Shown here piece after piece: positions 32,346 to 45,624 of a stretch of DNA of 64,000 nucleotides (position 1 is its first letter; each line of letters begins with the position of its first letter). The position numbers and the translations under genes are program-made. A model generated the notes under the pieces. The model searched no databases. It was not told where the DNA came from and saw only the letters and a program-made list of their open reading frames with translations. The DNA comes from Paraescarpia echinospica (Eukaryota; Annelida; Polychaeta; Sabellida; Siboglinidae): contig CM034544.1 in NCBI GenBank assembly GCA_020002185.1, positions 31,181,285-31,245,284 on the forward strand, written 5' to 3'.

Positions 32346-33080
32346 CTTAACACCACATCGTAATAATCGGTGAATCCTGTCACACTGATGACATTACACG
32401 TGCAAGGGATTACGGCAACAGCACACGCCCAAACAAGCAGCCTTGTCAGAACAATATGGCAAAGGTCCGACTTCTGGCAGACTAATAACAGCAACAACTC
32501 GTTGTAATAATTAATTAACAAATTAATTAAGTAAGTATTTAAGTAATTAAACTGCGTAATTAATGTGTGGCATAGCAATGGCGTGTCCAGGGGAGGTGGG
32601 CTGGGGCAGATGCCCCCCTAGACCTTTGGAATTTGGCTGCGCTATGCCTGAGCTAGAGTAGCGTGCCCCCTAGACCTTTGGAATGTGCCACCGTTAATGA
32701 AGTGACGGCGGCGCGGCGACGAAAAATTTTCAATACCATATCCACCCCCCGTCATTCAACGTAATCTGTCGAGCCGTGACGGCGGAGAAGCTGTTACAGC
32801 GGCGCCGGCAGCGAACACTTTTGTACAGCATTTAGTTCGGCTGCCAGTGGAGGTTTTGTGTCCCCCAGGTTACCCTCTCTGAGCCGGCCCCTGGGGCATA
32901 GTGCACCATTATACATATAATTACAATCGCATTGATGAATTAATGAAACAGTTACAAATAACGAACGGAAACGTAAATTGTAGCCTCAAAATTGGACAGA
33001 CCAGGTAAACAATTTTCGTTTTTTTTTACCGCAACGTAGTTTACCCGGACACCCGTCCAACCTAAGCTTGACGTTCTTTA
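32346..33080. other. Unit B-specific sequence with a possible small DNA element
   Basis: The portion 32,576-32,905 is GC-rich. It begins TGTCCAGGGGAGGTGGGCTG and ends GAGCCGGCCCCTGGGGC, and CCCCCTAGACCTTTGGAAT occurs twice inside it. The ends are weakly inverted, but no target duplication is visible. The rest is AT-rich and unassigned. Confidence 0.45.
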
Positions 33081-34483
33081 CAGGCCCGTAACCTGGGGGG
33101 TTCACGGGGTTCACGTGAAACCCCCTTTATGTGAACCACCCTTTCTAAAAAATGTGAACCCCCCTCGAAATTGCATCTTTAAAATGTTAACCACTAATTG
33201 TATTCCATGTTTCTCAAAAGCGTTAAGCCCCCTCCTAAAAGCTGCTGGATAGTGCTCAAGCATTACAAGGAATGCCAAGAAAGCGTATCTATTAAGTGAT
33301 CATCAGAGTTATGAAAACGCACGGGGTAACAAATACACAAGAAACAAGTTTTACACCAACGTAAAATTATGAGTCCTAATTGTAGTCACTCAGAGGTGAC
33401 AGATGCAGACAAAATACTGGTGAATGAACGGGGTGACGATGATTTAACAATTATGAGCACACAAATTAAGCCATATAAAATAATTCATTATCTTTTAAGA
33501 GAACTCTGTTAAAAAGTTAACGAAAGGTGCGGCTTTTTATTTTTAATATGTTGATTAAGGTAACTACCGACTGTCAAAGAGGCTATTCTCAACAATCAAC
33601 AACTTATGATGCGTAGCGAGTATATTTCTTACAAGCTGTAAACCTGGTAGACAAACTCATCTGGCTTAACACGGATCATAATTTTCAACTATTCAGCTGG
33701 AACTCAAATTTCGCTGACTAATTGTATTTAACAAATACAAAATATAGGTTAGCTTCACCTATTTTAAAATGCGCATGCTGGTGAGAATTCGTGTAATTGT
33801 GTGGCTGTATTGTTGCCGAAATACTGTTGTTGCTGGCTAGTTACATGTTTGTAGAACTCAGAAAGGGAAGCCTTATCGCTGATGATGAGGCACGAATGTG
33901 TGAAGGGCCTTTATTATCAATCATTATGTCCATTTTGTGGTCCGTATAGTTGTAAAATACAGTTTGTGTTTCCTGGAGTCAGTGTGGTACTTGACTGTTT
34001 GACACCTATAATTTAATTCAAATTCCATAAGAGGACAATAGTGTTTCTAATCTTCTACTTGCCGAGCATGTTTTATAAAGGTTTGTTAATTTACTAACTT
34101 AATTGTGTTTATGATAAATTATGGAACTTTTGCACATCAGATCAGATAAATAAAATGTATTAAATGAGTGAAAATCAGATTGTAAATGTCACACTTTAAC
34201 TGTTTATTCTGAAAAATAACTTGGACACACCCACACTCCTTGATGCCTCGTTTATTATATTAATATGATCATATTCAAAACAATTACACACACAGCGCAC
34301 CAATCTCCGTCCCACTTTAGTTGAAAACGCACCCTCAAAACCTTCTGCATTATGAGCCCCCAAGTGAACATGTAGGGCAATCTGCATTGTGAAAAATATA
34401 ACCCCACATGAACTTGTGGCGCCCCCTGGAGTCTGAATTTGTAAAATGTGAATCCCCATTGTAAAAAGCTGGCTACGGGCCTG
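33081..34483. mobile_element. hAT-like non-autonomous DNA transposon
   Basis: The element starts CAGGCCCGTAACCTG and ends CTGGCTACGGGCCTG, so the termini are inverted repeats with 13 of 15 positions matching. CTTTA flanks both ends (33,076-33,080 and 34,484-34,488). That is shorter than the usual 8-bp hAT duplication, so the superfamily is provisional. Near the left end GTGAACCCCCC motifs repeat. No transposase domain is recognised in the 1.4 kb. Confidence 0.75.
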
Positions 34484-34984
34484 CTTTACGGATAGTGCCG
34501 AATTCATCTCATGAATCATGCCACCTCTAAATAACAGAAATGGATGCGCCCTCCTGGCGATCATATCATCGCCGCAACTATCCTCATTCTGTATAGGTCG
34601 GCGTCTACGACGATGCGTTCTTCATGTCAAACAGACAAGTGATGCGCGTAACTGCGTACATTCACCCCCTGGTGCAGGTGGCTTCGCACTCGACTTCGGC
34701 TTATAAATCCGGCGCGTTCACGTGTGTACGGCCATTTAAGCAACAAATCGAGTTACAATCCCTGTCAGGTATGCTGTTACGAGAGTGTACTTCGACACTT
34801 CGTTGCATCGACTTTCTCTCAGTTTCTAGAAATTAAATTTAAACATTATCAGTCATTTCATACTGTATAAACCACATCCATTATAACTGACCGCCCTGGT
34901 ATATTTTACCATAGCAGAATATATTTATGGACTGGAACTCATGTTTACAACAATCCTCGCGCTGTCTCGCAAATCTGCGAATAG
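34484..34984. other. Unit B-specific sequence, CpG-rich part
   Basis: The region 34,560-34,800 is richer in CpG than its surroundings and has a TATA-like GGCTTATAAATCC at about 34,700. It could be a promoter or an LTR fragment, but no terminal repeats are seen. No gene follows; a minisatellite does. Confidence 0.35.
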
Positions 34985-35899
34985 TACTGTGTGATCTCTA
35001 CTTACCGAGTACTGCTGTACTTATTGTGTACTGCCCTAATTACTGTGTGATCTCTACTTACCGTGTACTGCTGTACTTACTGTGTACTGCCCTAATTACT
35101 GTGCGATCTCTACTTACCGAGTACTGCTGTACTTATTGTGTACTGCCCTAATTACTGTGTGATGTCTACTTACCGTGTACTGCTGTACTTACTTTTTAGT
35201 GATCTCTACTTACCGTGTATTGCTGTACTTATTATGTACTGCCCTAATTACTGTGTGATCCCTACTTACCGTGTACTGCTGTACTTACAGTGTGTTGCCC
35301 TAATTAGTGTGTGACCTCTACTTACCGTGTACTGCTGTACTTACTGTGTACTGCCCTAATTACTGTGTGATCTCTTCGTACCATGTAGTGCTGTACTTAC
35401 TGTGTAGTGATCTCTACTTACCGTGTACTGCTGTACTTAATGTGATCTGCCCTAATTACTTTGTGATCTCTACTTACCGTGTACTGCTGTACTCATTGTG
35501 TACTGCCCTAATTACTGTGTGATCTCTACTTAACGTGTACTGCTGTACTTATTGTGTACTGCCCTAATTACAGTGTAATCTCTACTTACCGTGTACTGCT
35601 GTACATACTGTGTAGTGATCTCTACTAACCGTGTACTGCTGTACTTATTGTGTACTGCCCTAATTACTGTGTGATCTCTACTTAACGTGTACTTCTGTAC
35701 ATACTGTGTACTGCCCTAATTACTGTGTGATCTCTACTTACCGTGTACTGCTGTACTTATTGTGTACTGCCCTAATTACTGTGTGATCTCTACTTACCGT
35801 GTACTGCTGTACTTGTTGAGTACGGCTCTAATGACTATGTACTGCTTTAATGACTGCGTTCTGATCTAGTTACTGGGTATTGATCTAATTACTGTGTCT
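34985..35899 (+). repeat. 56-bp minisatellite, about 15 units
   Basis: The unit contains TGTGTGATCTCTACTTACCG, GTACTGCTGTACTTATTGTG and TACTGCCCTAATTAC. Some units are shortened by loss of the TACTGCCCTAATTAC part, giving about 36-bp units. The array decays after about 35,820. Frames such as CDLYLPxTAVLxVYCPNY are a by-product of the repeat. Confidence 0.93.
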
Positions 35900-36493
35900 T
35901 CTGGTCTGACATCAACAACAAAGCTCTGTATCTTTTCTATTCTGGCCACTCGACCATTGCAGTGGCCTTTATCTCTATCGCTCTCTTTTAAAATATTGCT
36001 TTGCTACATGGTTAGCAAGGATCTCCTTTGGCAAACTGCAAAAGGACAAACCACTTGAATCTTCTGTCTGCTGACATCGGAACATCCTCTGTCATCTGCC
36101 TATTCTAAACACTCTCGTCACCGGTTTTATTTGAGTGTCTATACACAATCATAATATATCACTTTCCTTTATGCAATGTCAGTACGCTAAAATGATTGAA
36201 GTAATGTTTGGCATGATATGAATTTACATATGCTTCAGACAATGCATTATAAAACCCCGTCAACAACTTTGGCTGATGTCTGCTTCTGCTTGAATTGAGC
36301 GACAACTTGCAATACAAGAAAGGTGTCATAAACAAATTAATGTTTGTTGCATACAAATACGCACGGATGATAATTTACCGGTGAATGAACTGCTGATGTT
36401 ATTACATTAGTATAGATGCACAAAGTGTATGAATGGTTACAGGGTGTCATACCATGACCAATATAATGGAGATGTTCCTATAGCGACAATGGT
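35900..36493. other. 5' flank of the GPCR pseudogene
   Basis: No gene or repeat is recognised. Confidence 0.5.
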
Positions 36494-37477
36494 ATGTATT
36501 CAAAGCATAACTTCGAAGTGATAAAAAATCAGGTGAAGAAGTCATCATGTGAAATATGGTACTTCATTCGTCATTACGTTATATGTGGAATTGGTTTCGT
36601 AGGAAATCACCTCTTATTTATTGTGCTGCACAGTGACGAGCGTGACAATGTCGGCACATACCTTCTCAAGGCTCTTGCGTTGAAGGATAACACGTTTCTA
36701 GCATCATTTCTTCTTCTGGAATTTACCCCCTACATGGAATCGACATTTATGTTAATGGCATTTGAAATATTACTAATCTCTCACCAATACTCATGGCCAC
36801 TAACACACATCATCAATGCGTGCACTGTCTGGATGGTAGTGCTTGTTGCAGGCAACCGCTACGTCACAGTGTGTCGCCACGCGTCAAGTGAACCATACAA
36901 CTTGAAATCATGATCATGACAAGTGCCGTGTATTTTTTTAATACCCCGCGCTTCTTTGAATACAGTTACGTCGTGCATAATGTGACAATTGTTGATGAGA
37001 ATAATGTCATCTGGTGGTATGAAGGTTGGGATAGTGTAGGTTTAATGTCTATGCCCCTGTACAACCTTCTTTCAACTATATTTTATTCTCTTTGTATACC
37101 TGTTACCACTGATCACGCTGACTGTTCTCAACATCCATCTCATACGTGACCTCCGAGTGGCGCTGCGCAGACGGCCGGAAATGACGTAACATTCAAGCCG
37201 TGATGAAAACAATATCGCACTAATCGAGGCCATCATAGTCATTGCTTCCATTGTATGCCAGACACCAGCAATGATCAACCATATATTGTACCTTGTCTTT
37301 GATATTCCGTATTTGTCGATATGCACAAACTACACCAAATATGTTAGTGTGAGCAACCTGTTTCTCTATCTGAACTCGTCTATCAACTTTGTTATCTAAT
37401 GTATATTCAGACGACATTTCCAGCATCTAATGCGTGAATTGTTTAGTCGCATGTGTGAAGTGAGAACGGGACGATGA
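36494..37477 (+). pseudogene. FMRFamide-receptor-like GPCR pseudogene
   Basis: Frame 1 carries TM1 (GFVGNHLLFIVLHS), TM2 (LLKALALKDN) and TM3 (WMVVLVAGNRYVTVCR). The second intracellular loop is then shortened and the frame stops at about 36,913. Frame 2 carries TM4 with FNTPRFFEY, an ECL2 with NVT and the start of TM5, and stops at 37,149. A third frame carries the rest of TM5 (LNIHLIRDL), TM6 (VCQTPAMINHIL) and TM7 (LNSSINFVI, then TAA at 37,397 where the intact genes have Tyr). It ends after CIFRRHF at 37,477. It is clearly more diverged from the two intact copies than they are from each other, so it is an older paralogue. FNTPRFFE supports the FMRFamide-receptor-like assignment. Confidence 0.88.
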
Positions 37478-39234
37478 TTGCACATACAACAATCGGTCGC
37501 CAGGAAGGCCTCGTGGCAGTAGAGAGAAATACCAAGTGGCTGATACAAGAGAAACTCGCATAGCAATAAATGTACACTTGTCTTCAGCGTGTATTTACAT
37601 ACTATCACTGGTGCAATGCACTTTGCAAACATATATATCGTGGAGAGAAAACAATGTTGTACAGAGCCAAGGAACTGTGATACATCCGAGTGATGCTTGT
37701 GACATTGTGTGTACTGATTGTAAAGTTATGTTTGTCAATGGTTTGTCATAAAAATTAACCATGTTCGGTAAAATACGATACAATGTTTTCCTACGTTAAT
37801 AAGACTACGGGTAAAGCACGCAATTACGAAAACATTTACAGGCAAATTAGTATTATGAAAGTCATATGTCTATCCCAAAGATGTTCAACAAGTTGCGAGA
37901 CTAGGCTCGATTCGTATATTTCTCCTTAACACAAATAAGTTAATTTACTTGTCGACGTTTAGGTTATCGTCGGTAGCCTTCTTCGAGAAGTGTGTTATTG
38001 GTCGTAAGTTTCTTGGCTGGTCTGATTTCTGGTAATATGACAAGCGGTTGTCATATACATAATTATTTTTATATTGTATGTCAATCACTCTGGCTATATA
38101 AAAAAAGGTTGATGTATTAGTGCCCGCAATCTTTCTTGATGCGAAAACTATCCCACTTTATGGAATCTATGGGCCACCATTTTTATTTTTAAGTAACACT
38201 AACCCACGTTATGGAATATGGACCCGTCTCTTTGTATGTGTAGTCTGACTCTGGCTAGACCCATCTTTGTATGTGAAGTCTGACTCTGGCTAGACCCGTG
38301 TGTGATCTCAAGTAGTCTTCAAAGCCAACATACTAATAATCGCAGCCACAAATTGTGAGGTTACACATATTTGAGCCATAGAAAATGTACAAAAACACCC
38401 TTACGACATTCTGATTATTCATGTTCTCACTGTGAGAAGCTGTGCCGAGCCATCTACGAACACAGACCAAATGAAACCGGCAATCCTTGGAAAGATCATC
38501 CTCGCTACGAGGGATTCCTGCTGCTGCAGTTTGTTATATTTTATACTAGCTAATTCGCTGGAACCGACACATTATCAAAATGTATTATTATCACCAGACC
38601 CATCGGCTTGTAATTGCTTTCCATGCCTTAATTCGACCGCAGATAACGCCAACTGAACAGGAATGTAATGGAGCCAGACAGGTATGCTTGTATGTCTTGT
38701 AGAAAGCAGTCAATTATACAATTTATCTGTCTCGTGGCTTGCAGCAGTATTTGATCTGATATATGATTGCGTCGGCGATAGACGTAATGCTGCTCTTGCG
38801 GCGAGGATGGCTCTGGTTACTCGCCGTGTAGGTCATATATCTCACAATTCAGATACCCTTTCGGTGAAACCGGTCGGAAAATATGCATGCCCCGCGTACA
38901 TCATCTCACAAACTGTGTATAAGAACTTTCCTCGGCTCGCAGCCGGTGTCCGGACTGACTCTACATGCGACTAGTAGGGATGAGTCCAGGTGACTATCGG
39001 GGATAGTTTTACTGTTGTAATAATATGTTGATAGTTCTATTACAGTGGCGTAGTGACCCGGTTGCAGGAAGGTGCTCTCGAACGATGGCAGCGAATCTGG
39101 GGGTACAGACGCCATTTCGGCGACCAACATATTCACCAAGCGGATAACGTTATTAAACAATCTATGATTCTGTTTTACACTTGTGACAATCACAGTTTGA
39201 ACCTAGCTCAATATTATGTCGCTCTAGGATAATT
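37478..39234. other. Non-coding sequence shared with unit A
   Basis: From about 37,640 it matches 2,810-4,424. Short frames near 38,371-38,974 have no recognised domain. At its end the uninterrupted hAT target site is visible (TTATTGTGACATTC). Confidence 0.55.
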
Positions 39235-41743
39235 TATTGTGACATTCTTTAGGATTATCAAAACGGTATTTATCTCGTTTTTCAAATATGTGATTGGTGA
39301 AACTAAGACCGGCGGTACATATCGCAGTGAAGTGGGATTCCAAAACCATGTGAAGTGCCTGAGTGATCTTAACATAACCTTCCAAAAAGCCTCCTGCGTT
39401 ATTGAAACCCTTCAATTAAGTCCTTCAGAAACTCGCGATGACCTGAGTCAAGAGAATGGGGTATATTTAAGTTCAGAAAAGGGTACGACCACAGAAAGAA
39501 TGCACTGCGAACTAGCCGAACAAGCATGTCATTGACCGGCTCCAGCGGGAAATGGCTTAAGATGTACACCAGTACACTCTTAGAAATTCCTGTATAATTA
39601 ACGCGCATCTACCGTAATAATTTACGGTGTCTCCCCGTAAAATGGAATTACTGTACATTCGCTGTGATACATGTACGCCATCTATCGGCTATGAATAAAA
39701 CTTTTTTACGATTGATGGGCTTCAGCGCATGTGAGAAAATTGATTACATCTTAATATAGTGGGTGGCGCCACTGCTGAGGTAATCTCGCTTAATCGACTC
39801 TCGCCAGGCTGCGTGACTTCGCCGGGAAGAGAGTCTGACTCTGAATCCGTCTGTTGACTGTTATCCGCCAGACAGCAAGAATGTTTATATATTGTATGTA
39901 TGTTTTCGATAACGAAATAGTATTATACAAAATGAAAGGTAACTTAAACTAAATTAATACAATAAAATTCAGCCAAAAAGTTCAAGTACTGTACGGGATT
40001 CGAACAATGAACTCCCCCGGAAGGATTATTAGTCAACTCTCCATCCACTGAACCACATAATCGAATCGAAAATCGGTGTATTTTGGCGGCAAAATATATC
40101 AGTTATCCGTCCGACCGTCGTGCACGATATCGACTGCATTTTGTTTAGTTAAATTAGTTCTTGTTTGTTATCTACACTATGTTTATTCACACCCAGTCTT
40201 TTGTTTCTGCTCTGGTATAAGCACAAAAAAGTCGATGCCAAATATAGTAATATTATATAGATAATCTAGGCTAATGCTGAGGCGTGTGGGAGAAACCTGC
40301 AACTGACTATTTATAGTGCAAAAATATAGGTTCACATCCACAACAAAACTGTTTCTTCTTCTGATATACTATGTTAACCTCATCATGTTGAGGGTTTTGT
40401 TGGGAATTTAAACAACGGGTAGGCCTTGTGATTCATAATATATCGATCCGTTGCGAAAACGTGTCTTCAGTATGCATTACTGACTAATATTGTTTTATAC
40501 TTACATCCCTCAAATTCGCCGTTGGCTAAAAATCGCTGCATTAACATCACAGTGGATCTAACGCTCGTCGTCTATGGTAAACGTAGGCGACAGGCGCGAG
40601 ATGTTGATGCGGCCATGCCGAGGCGCGGTGAAGACATTACCGTATACAAAAGTTCTTGTTAGCAAACTCAGCTATAAATAATCAAATTGGTAAAATATAT
40701 GTTATTAATACTACAATGTGGAACATTCTCATGATAAGTTACTACCAGACATAAAAACCAACGTCGTGTGTGCCAAGCAGATATTTATCCGTAAGTACGG
40801 CGATTAATGGCCATTGCGTGTTTTAGCGGTAACACAGTTTCGCAGTATTAAAACTGTATTTGCTTCACACAAAACAACTTTTTTAAACATGTTGTTTGGA
40901 CAATTTTGATTAATGTATGATAGAGTTTTAGAATGTGAATATCTTATGGAAGAGTTTCTTCATGTTTTCTTATTTAAATTACATTTTCCTATTGCGAACG
41001 CACCACAAGTTCCGTTTTTTTAATGAAACGTCGGTCAAAAATAGCTTGACTTTCAGTATTGGTATCATTTATCGCATGCAATGTACGTTTGGTATACGTG
41101 TGGTCTACTGTAACCTCAAGAGAACAAAGTTTCGCTCAAGTGCAGCTTTTGTACAGTAGACCAGCAAGTCGCAACCTGGCCGCGTCTAGCGTTAATTAAC
41201 GCAATTTGCCGCCAGATGTTGCTGAAGATGCTACTATAAGCCTCGATTTGAATTGGGATTAGCACTGAAAAAAATAATGCGGCCTTTGTGTCTGGTGTTA
41301 TAATGGTGGCTGTTGTTCGGTAAATTTACTGTTATTTACATTCGGTTAAGAATTAGGCAAGCAATGCTTATTTAAATGTTTTACTTAAATTTACGTACAC
41401 GGGTAAAACAGAAGTACCACAACATATTCAGTACTTAAAATGGACATTAGCGTAATTCTTTATCTTCTGATAAAACAGGCTAAAATTAAATCACGTTTAT
41501 GGTGACGATTACGCCTACATATTAATCTATTACCACCGGCGTTTCTACTGATTTGTGTAACATGGAGACGAAAATAATCATATTGTGATATGTGTGACAT
41601 ACTGTGGCACGAACAAGAAGCACGTTAGAACATTTAACTACTTGATATTTTTTATGTTGTAAAAGTAATTGAAAGCAATTATGACAATGTCAATGGCACC
41701 TCGTTAGAAGTTACAAGGTGGCAACTATATTGGCTGCAAATTG

Positions 41744-41744
<1 letters not shown>
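39235..41744. other. Non-coding sequence shared with unit A
   Basis: Matches 5,796-6,720 and 6,840-7,640 of unit A, then 8,904-9,540. Only one copy of the internally duplicated segment is present here, and neither the hAT nor the 7,181 LINE tail. No gene is recognised. Confidence 0.55.
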
Positions 41745-41797
<53 letters not shown>

Positions 41798-41866
41798 TAT
41801 CAATTAATATCAATTTTATAGCCTATATATTTGCCACCTTATACATATAATATATATATATATATA
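41745..41866. repeat. AT microsatellite, expanded relative to unit A
   Basis: Two TA arrays separated by a short AT-rich spacer replace the single 22-base array at 9,539-9,560. Confidence 0.95.
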
Positions 41867-44370
41867 CATATGGCTGTGACTTTTATCCATTTGCCTACCA
41901 TTATTACAAGTTTATGTTGTACTGAATCTGAGAGATTATATATGGTAATATTAGCATGGTTTCCTTACGGATATTTTGGTTATCATAATGGATACAATGA
42001 ACAACACATCACCATGTATGCTTGTGGTTCATGTGGGCATCTATGTTCATCTAACAATTCTGATGTGTTTCACACAAAATTCCATAGAAATGAAGTATGG
42101 CGTAACATGATGTAAAATTTGGCAAATTATTTATCAGTTTGAAGCAACACCAAAGCAAGAACTGCGGTTTTGTTGCGAAATTGTTCCCGTTGCGCACACA
42201 TGTTTGTGATTGTAAATGCGATCATTGATTTTTTTCACATTTTATTAATTATTAATGTTACGGTGAACAGTTCACAGAATAAAAATGTTATCTTTAATTT
42301 TTGTGTTCAGTCTAGTCTACATATATGTAAGACATTTAAAAACTGCACTGTTACATAATCGGTTCCGACGGCTCTTAGATGAAACATGTAAAATATGTGT
42401 TGGGGGAGTCAAATTATATTTTGCGCTCGGGCGCCAACAACTCTCGCCACGCCACTGCTGTGTTACTATTGCAAGGTTGAAACGTATGCTTACGACTAAT
42501 ACTGCATTGGTACAAGTCGCCTGGTAGATTTGGTTCGCCAACTATCGTTTCTATCGACGGCTCAGTGTACTATTGACTATAAATAATGACAACTAAATAT
42601 AATATGGATATTGCATTAGTGTATGACCGCTTTCTTTAAAATAAACATTTCAGACTCAGCTTAGAAACGGTGACGTAGACTTGACCTAGCTAAGTTGTGG
42701 AAAATTGTAAAGCGTCAGGCACCTACATTCTCACTTCCGTTACTGATAGAGCATTACCTTGAATTACTCGCTGTAGAATGTAACCGAGCAAAGGTAAAAA
42801 CAACGCTAGCTGGAAGCATGCAAGTTCTCTAGGAGGCCGACCGATGATGCAGGGTTGTAAAAGTGGCTACCATCAAGACAACATATCCATGTCTCCTTTC
42901 TACTTGTTTAACCTCGACTCTTCAGTTCTATATAAACATATCAATCTGATTTATTATATGTGAATTCACCTCGTATCTTATCAGTGTAAACATAGACTAG
43001 TTAACCAATCCAAAACGGAATCTTAAGTGTCTATGACTAATTTCAAGTCACAAATACGTATTTCAACTGAAATATATGTGGCATGCCTGACGGTTGTACA
43101 TAAGTAATGACAAAAACATCCTTAATACCCATGCGAGCCGCATGCTGATGTAACGTTTTAACATATCAATGTTGATTTCCCCAAGCCATTGTTGTACCGA
43201 AGCAACAAGCTACATGTTCACTGTAACAGTCAAGGCCAGCATATGTACGTCTGACGACTATTATATACACTTGAATGGTTGTTCGCAACCGTATGCGTGT
43301 TTTGTACAATTGTGTCAATCTCCACTAATGTTCCACGGATCAGTTGGGTCGGTTTACATAACTATTGATAAACACAGTGGTTATGTCAAGGATTGACCAA
43401 ACATGAAATCAATTCGAACTTCGAATGTAGCCATTTGGTGTTAAGTGGCTGTACCAATTAATATACCATAAAATACAAAAAAACAGACTATGTTGCCAAA
43501 ATTGGAGTGACCTGAATATTTATCGAACGAATATAACTGGATTAATTTATTTAATTCGCTTCTGAAGCGTGTATTTTTGTGGTATGCATGGTACAGTTGT
43601 ATAAAGCATGGTGTTCAATCCTTATGATAACTTAAGACACAATTACACATCATTCCCGAGCAGATATGTTCACTCGGACCCCACATTGGCGTGGATGAAC
43701 TAAGGCAACGTTGAGTTAGTTAAACTCTCCAAACTTCCAAAATTCTAATCCAGTTTTTCTCGATAGAATGGATGCCCTGTATCTCCCCAAATAAAGCAAC
43801 CCACGAAACTGTTTAATCACAAACCTGTTGACACTATCACGATATCATATATCGTAAACAGGCCTGATGCTTTTTTTAACGAGATGCCAGTACCCTTAGG
43901 CCGAACCGTATACATCAAACACATTTGTAATCGCACGATGGCATCTGAGTGTTTTTGATTAGGATACTCGTTCGCTGCTGTCACTGACGAACGGCGGCAA
44001 CTGGCTTTAAGTCGTTTCGTTATATTATGTATCCAAATCTAACAAAATGTCCATCATATGTTTCATAAACGTCAGGGTTACCAAAAACAGGCAATACTAA
44101 TTAAGTGGATGGGTGTTGCTCAAGAAAGCTACTTTAATTTAAGCATTTAATATTCACTGGAAAAATGTGTAACTAATGTAAATGTAAACAAAGCTATAGA
44201 CACAGTGACAGGACATCTATGTAAAATTATGCCATTTGCTTCACATGAAGGGTGCATCCTCTGCTGCATGCTACTGGAGAGTTGTACACGCGCCACCAAG
44301 GAACACGAAAACGACGTTCATTTATCATCGCTCTCTAGTCGAATACACAATAGCTGCTTAAACTAAGGCT
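41867..44370. other. Non-coding sequence shared with unit A
   Basis: Matches about 9,563-12,060. A frame at 41,831-42,115 and the 75-codon frame at 43,169-43,396 have no recognised domain. No gene is supported. Confidence 0.5.
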
Positions 44371-44645
44371 GGGACTGGGAAATGGAAGAAGGCAGCATGA
44401 CAGGGAGAGCGCTTCCGTGACATGCTCTTCCCATGACACTGGGCACGTTTCATGTGCAACGGGTGCAGCACATATTGTCTCTCACCATCGTTGTTATCAC
44501 CATCAAAGGGACTGGGAAATAGAAAAAGGCAGCATGAAAGGGAGAGCGGTTCCTTGACATGTTCTTCCCCTGACACCGGCACGTCTCGTGTGCAGCTGAT
44601 GCAACATATATTGTTTCTCGACATCTGTGTTTTCACCACCAAAGG
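44371..44645 (+). repeat. Two-copy tandem duplication, about 138 bp
   Basis: The block from GACTGGGAAATGGAAGAAGG to CACCATCAAAGGG is repeated immediately with scattered differences. Unit A has one copy at about 12,062-12,200. Confidence 0.85.
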
Positions 44646-44689
44646 GAACGTTGAGCAGGAAGAAATATCAACTTCCCAAAATCTTTCGA

Positions 44690-44886
44690 ATACAATGCAA
44701 CATCCGATGCGCACAAACACACACAAAGCTCACACGCGGGTCCGAACACGCACTCGGATACGCACCCGCACACGCGTATGCTTGCACATGAACGCCCCAA
44801 CGAAAGCACAACGCTCACCTCATACAAACACTCAAACACACTCACACGCACGCAAGCGCGCACACACACACTCATACACGCACGCA

Positions 44887-44918
<32 letters not shown>

Positions 44919-45120
44919 CACACACACATACATACACGCGCGTGCTTCCACATGAACACACGAGCAAAAACGACAACGCACACCTCATAAATACACACAC
45001 AGAAACACAGGTTCGCACGTTCGCATAAACACTCACACACACGCTCACGCACACACACACCCGTACAGACAAACGCACACAAGTACACACGCATCTTACT
45101 CACACGTAACACGCACACCT
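44690..45120. repeat. CA/CACG-rich low-complexity tract (unit B)
   Basis: The counterpart of 12,250-12,770 without the long pure CA run. It includes CACG repeats at about 44,880-44,906. Confidence 0.9.
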
Positions 45121-45624
45121 AAATGTACGTATAACGTTTTGCTATACATTTTGATTCCGATCTTTCTGGCCAAGCGTACGTGTGTGTGCGCGTGTTCGTT
45201 TCATTCTTGCAAATGCAATATGGTTTTTCCTGTTGTCGGATAATTAGTCGAAACTGACACACCATTCAACATATCTTGTGACCCGCTCGTTCAACTCGTA
45301 ATTGCGTTTTTTAATAGTAAATTCGTTGTTTACACCACTAATAGCATACACCACTTATACAGCTGCCTTAATTCAACAGTGGATAGCGCAACATCAGACG
45401 GAAAGTGATGTAGACTCGCCAGTCGTATAAATATTTTATAGAATGGCCCAATTATACGTTTTATCAGCCGAGTGGCTTTAGGCAGTTTTCGAATTGATTA
45501 TATCAGCAACAGTCGTAATTCTACTTGAATTAGTCGGCCCATATGTCACACGAACCCTGCCACCACATACAAATGGACTCAACCGCATTGTAGTTCTGAC
45601 GTTGCTATTCTTCCTCACTGGGTG
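45121..45624. other. Non-coding spacer before the inverted-repeat arm (unit B)
   Basis: Collinear with 12,771-13,271. No gene is recognised. Confidence 0.5.

Noticed and set aside
34196..34564. A 122-codon minus-strand frame at the end of the second hAT-like element
   Set aside because: It overlaps the terminal inverted repeat and flank and shows no transposase motif.
34690..34740. LTR retrotransposon end suggested by a TATA-like motif in a CpG-rich stretch
   Set aside because: No matching second LTR, primer-binding site or polypurine tract was found nearby.
34985..35522. A repeat protein with CDLYLP..AVL.VYCPNY units
   Set aside because: The 56-bp period is not a multiple of three, so the frame changes from unit to unit. 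The apparent peptide repeats come from the minisatellite.
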